Positions 62,401-64,000 of a stretch of DNA of 64,000 nt are shown in pieces. Position numbers and translations under genes: made by a program. The stretch's first letter is position 1, and every line of letters begins with the position of its first letter. The DNA comes from Bacteroidales bacterium. Its GTDB lineage: Bacteria; Bacteroidota; Bacteroidia; Bacteroidales; UBA3663. The stretch is taken from positions 1-64,000 of the forward strand of contig JAFZBE010000059.1 in the NCBI GenBank assembly GCA_017561935.1, in the 5' to 3' direction. The notes under the pieces are model-generated. The model worked only from the letters and a program-made list of their open reading frames with translations, made no database searches and had not been told where the DNA came from.

Positions 62401-62805
62401 ATGAAGAAGATTTTTACAATGGCAATGATGCTGATGATGGCAGTCGTTGCATTTGCACAAGAGAAAGATTATAGCGAGATGACCGATCAGGAGTTCTTCA
62501 TGGGCGAATGGGTACTATCGATCGAAGGTCTGCCTACAGGTGATACCGAGATGCTCCTCACTATTACGACCAATGAGGAAGGAGCGTTTGTAGGCACCAT
62601 TGGAGCCGAAGAAATGCCCGAGAAAATCAAACTGGATGAGATTCAGTTCGAGGATGGTAACCTCACCGTTACTTTTACAGGCCAGGGGTTCGTTGTCCCC
62701 ATTTCACTCGACCGCAAGGACGATGGCACTGTGGAAGGCGCCATGAACGATATGTTCGACATCACGGGTAAGCGCCCTGTCAAGAAGGAAGAGAATCCCT
62801 CTTGA
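62401..62805 (+). CDS. Small secreted protein of unknown function
   Basis: The open frame reaches back to 62302, but the ATG at 62401 gives the signal peptide MKKIFTMAMMLMMAVVAFAQ. The mature 114 residues are mostly beta: FFMGEWVLSIEGLPTGDTEM, IRQ-free strands around FVGTIGAEEMPEKIKLDEIQ, and DRKDDGTVEGAMNDMFDITG near the C-terminus. This looks like a small lipocalin-like barrel of the kind found in polysaccharide utilisation loci. No catalytic residues are evident. It sits between SusD and a GH106-like enzyme, with hairpins on both sides. Confidence 0.72.
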   Translation: MKKIFTMAMMLMMAVVAFAQEKDYSEMTDQEFFMGEWVLSIEGLPTGDTEMLLTITTNEEGAFVGTIGAEEMPEKIKLDEIQFEDGNLTVTFTGQGFVVPISLDRKDDGTVEGAMNDMFDITGKRPVKKEENPS

Positions 62806-62839
62806 CGAATTATAAATCATAGATAATGTGACCACGGGG

Positions 62840-62893
62840 CCACGGGACAGTTGTTTCTTGATAACCTTCTCAACTTTATGCATTGTCCCGTGG
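62840..62893 (+). promoter_or_regulatory. Long hairpin before the GH106-like gene
   Basis: The arms CCACGGGACA and TGTCCCGTGG are perfect 10-bp complements. Inside, AGTTG and CAACT can pair further. No T-tract follows, so it looks like an mRNA structure or operator rather than a terminator. It lies 35 bp after the small secreted protein gene. Confidence 0.55.
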
Positions 62894-62956
62894 TACCCGA
62901 GGTACTATTTTAACCACCCCTTTCCCAGCTTTGGGGACTTGTTAAACCATCATCCC

Positions 62957-64000
62957 ATGCTTATCCTGACCATCATCCTCATCTTCACCCTCTTCTCAGC
63001 TCCCTCTCTGCTAGGGTGGGGCGGGGAGAGGCTTATGGCTCAAACCCCAGGCGAAACCGCTTGGCTCCAGTCTGTCGAGTTCGATGCCTCGCAGTTCGCG
63101 CAACCCGAATTGCGCTTTGCCCCCTTTACCCGTTGGTGGTGGCCTGGCAACGACGTTACGCCCGACGAACTGAAACGTGAGCTGAATCTGTTTGCCCAAA
63201 ACCATTTCGGTGGCGTCGAGATACAGCCCATGTCCTTGGTGATGCCTTGCAAAGGCGAGGGACGTGCCGAGCGTATCATGTCGTACGACACGCCAGCCTA
63301 CTACGAAAACCTTCAAGTGGTGATGGCCGAAGCCGACCGCCTGGGGCTCACCGTCGATATGACCGATGGCAGCGGCTGGCCTTCGGGGGGTGCACACATC
63401 ACCGAGGCCGACAACAATCTCACGCTCGAGTACGGGATAGCCGACATCGCCCCTCTGGTCAAGATCGGCAAGAAAACACCCAAGCCAACCCCTATCGTCC
63501 TGCCACGTGCCGAAAAGGGTGACCGCCCATCGGCCAAACTCATCAGTGTGCTGGCAGCAAAGGCCAGCGATGCTTCTGGCCCGACGTTGATACTCGATGC
63601 AGCCAGCGTTCGCGACATCACCAATCTGGTTCAAGCCGATTCAACCGTCACGTTCCCCGTCGAAGAGGAAGGGTGGCGTCTCATCGCCCTTTGGAGTGTA
63701 GCCGACATGGAGAAGCCTTCGCTCATCGCTACGCGCGATGCAGGTTTTGCCATGAACCACTTCGACACCTTGAAGATTGCCAAGAATTACGAACATTACT
63801 TCGGCCAGCGAACCGGTCTGGCGCCCTATATGGGCAAGACATTACGTTGCGCCTTCAACGACAGTTACGAATTCCGTGCCGACCGCCATTGGTCCGACGA
63901 CTTCATCGAGGTCTTCAAGGCTAATCGTGGCTACGATCCAACTTGCCTGTTGCCCGCCAACATCTGGTATGGCTACAATAACATGTACTATCGCATGGAG
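62957..64000 (+). CDS. GH106-like alpha-L-rhamnosidase (5' part, runs off window)
   Basis: The frame is open from the ATG at 62957 to the window edge (348 codons). A hydrophobic N-terminus (about residues 2-20) is a signal peptide, with cleavage probably after LMAQ. The sequence then shows FTRWWWPGNDVTPDELKREL, FGGVEIQPMSL and VDMTDGSGWPSGGAHITEAD, which follow the family 106 pattern (WWWxxGNVT, GGVQI, GxDxxxxGWPSGG). GH106 enzymes remove terminal alpha-L-rhamnose, for example from rhamnogalacturonan in pectin. It is the enzyme end of the SusC-SusD locus. Catalytic residues in the barrel lie beyond what is visible, so the family call is moderate. Confidence 0.72.
   Translation, partial: MLILTIILIFTLFSAPSLLGWGGERLMAQTPGETAWLQSVEFDASQFAQPELRFAPFTRWWWPGNDVTPDELKRELNLFAQNHFGGVEIQPMSLVMPCKGEGRAERIMSYDTPAYYENLQVVMAEADRLGLTVDMTDGSGWPSGGAHITEADNNLTLEYGIADIAPLVKIGKKTPKPTPIVLPRAEKGDRPSAKLISVLAAKASDASGPTLILDAASVRDITNLVQADSTVTFPVEEEGWRLIALWSVADMEKPSLIATRDAGFAMNHFDTLKIAKNYEHYFGQRTGLAPYMGKTLRCAFNDSYEFRADRHWSDDFIEVFKANRGYDPTCLLPANIWYGYNNMYYRME

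Overview
The window looks like chromosomal DNA from a member of the Bacteroidales, probably Prevotella-like. The evidence is two SusC/SusD pairs, a MurF-Alr fusion, GH92/GH3/PL1/GH106-like carbohydrate enzymes, a C10 (streptopain-type) protease with a Prevotella/Bacteroides-style C-terminal tail, A-rich leaders instead of Shine-Dalgarno sites, and repeated matches to the Bacteroidetes promoter pattern (TTTG, 19-20 bp, TAnnTTTG, most often TATCTTTG). The species is not determined. No tRNA, rRNA, CRISPR array or insertion sequence was recognised.

Layout. 1-11,095 (+): housekeeping genes greA, a HIT protein, clpP-clpX (overlapping), a PAP2/5'-nucleotidase fusion, murF-alr, a phospholipase D-like protein, a LOG-family protein and an alpha/beta-hydrolase. 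11,092-13,766 (-): a YbaK-type deacylase and a GH92 mannosidase. 13,937-18,010 (+): a ribose-type ABC importer with a DUF2291 protein. 18,130-22,715 (+): a TlpA-like lipoprotein, a BlaI/BlaR1-type pair with palindromic operators, and an unknown secreted protein. 22,831-27,234 (-): an orphan SusC/SusD pair. 27,422-32,954 (-): an accessory island with a VirE_N/DUF3987 protein, an unknown protein, an HsdR-N-like protein without its nuclease residues, a small membrane protein, and strong inverted repeats. 33,063-36,034: two divergent secreted TPR proteins ending in near-identical hairpins. 36,094-40,921 (-): a PL1 pectate lyase and a GH3 glycosidase. 41,103-45,491 (+): a three-gene cassette of a membrane/Rossmann/RyR-like protein, a standalone RyR domain and a TIR-TM-Sel1 protein. 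45,569-52,719 (-): a five-gene operon of exported proteins. 53,107-56,244: a short AraC-type regulator, a 53-residue peptide and a C10 protease. 56,413-64,000: an AraC regulator divergent from a SusC-SusD-small protein-GH106-like locus, which runs off the window.

The most interesting element is the TIR/RyR cassette. TIR domains can break down NAD+ into ADP-ribose-type products, and RyR repeats are named after the ryanodine receptor, a channel linked in animals to cyclic ADP-ribose. A membrane protein with Rossmann-like domains and a RyR-like tail, translationally coupled to a RyR protein and followed by a TIR protein, suggests a nucleotide-gated membrane effector system, possibly for phage defence. 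That function is inference; the domain order and gene coupling are seen in the sequence.
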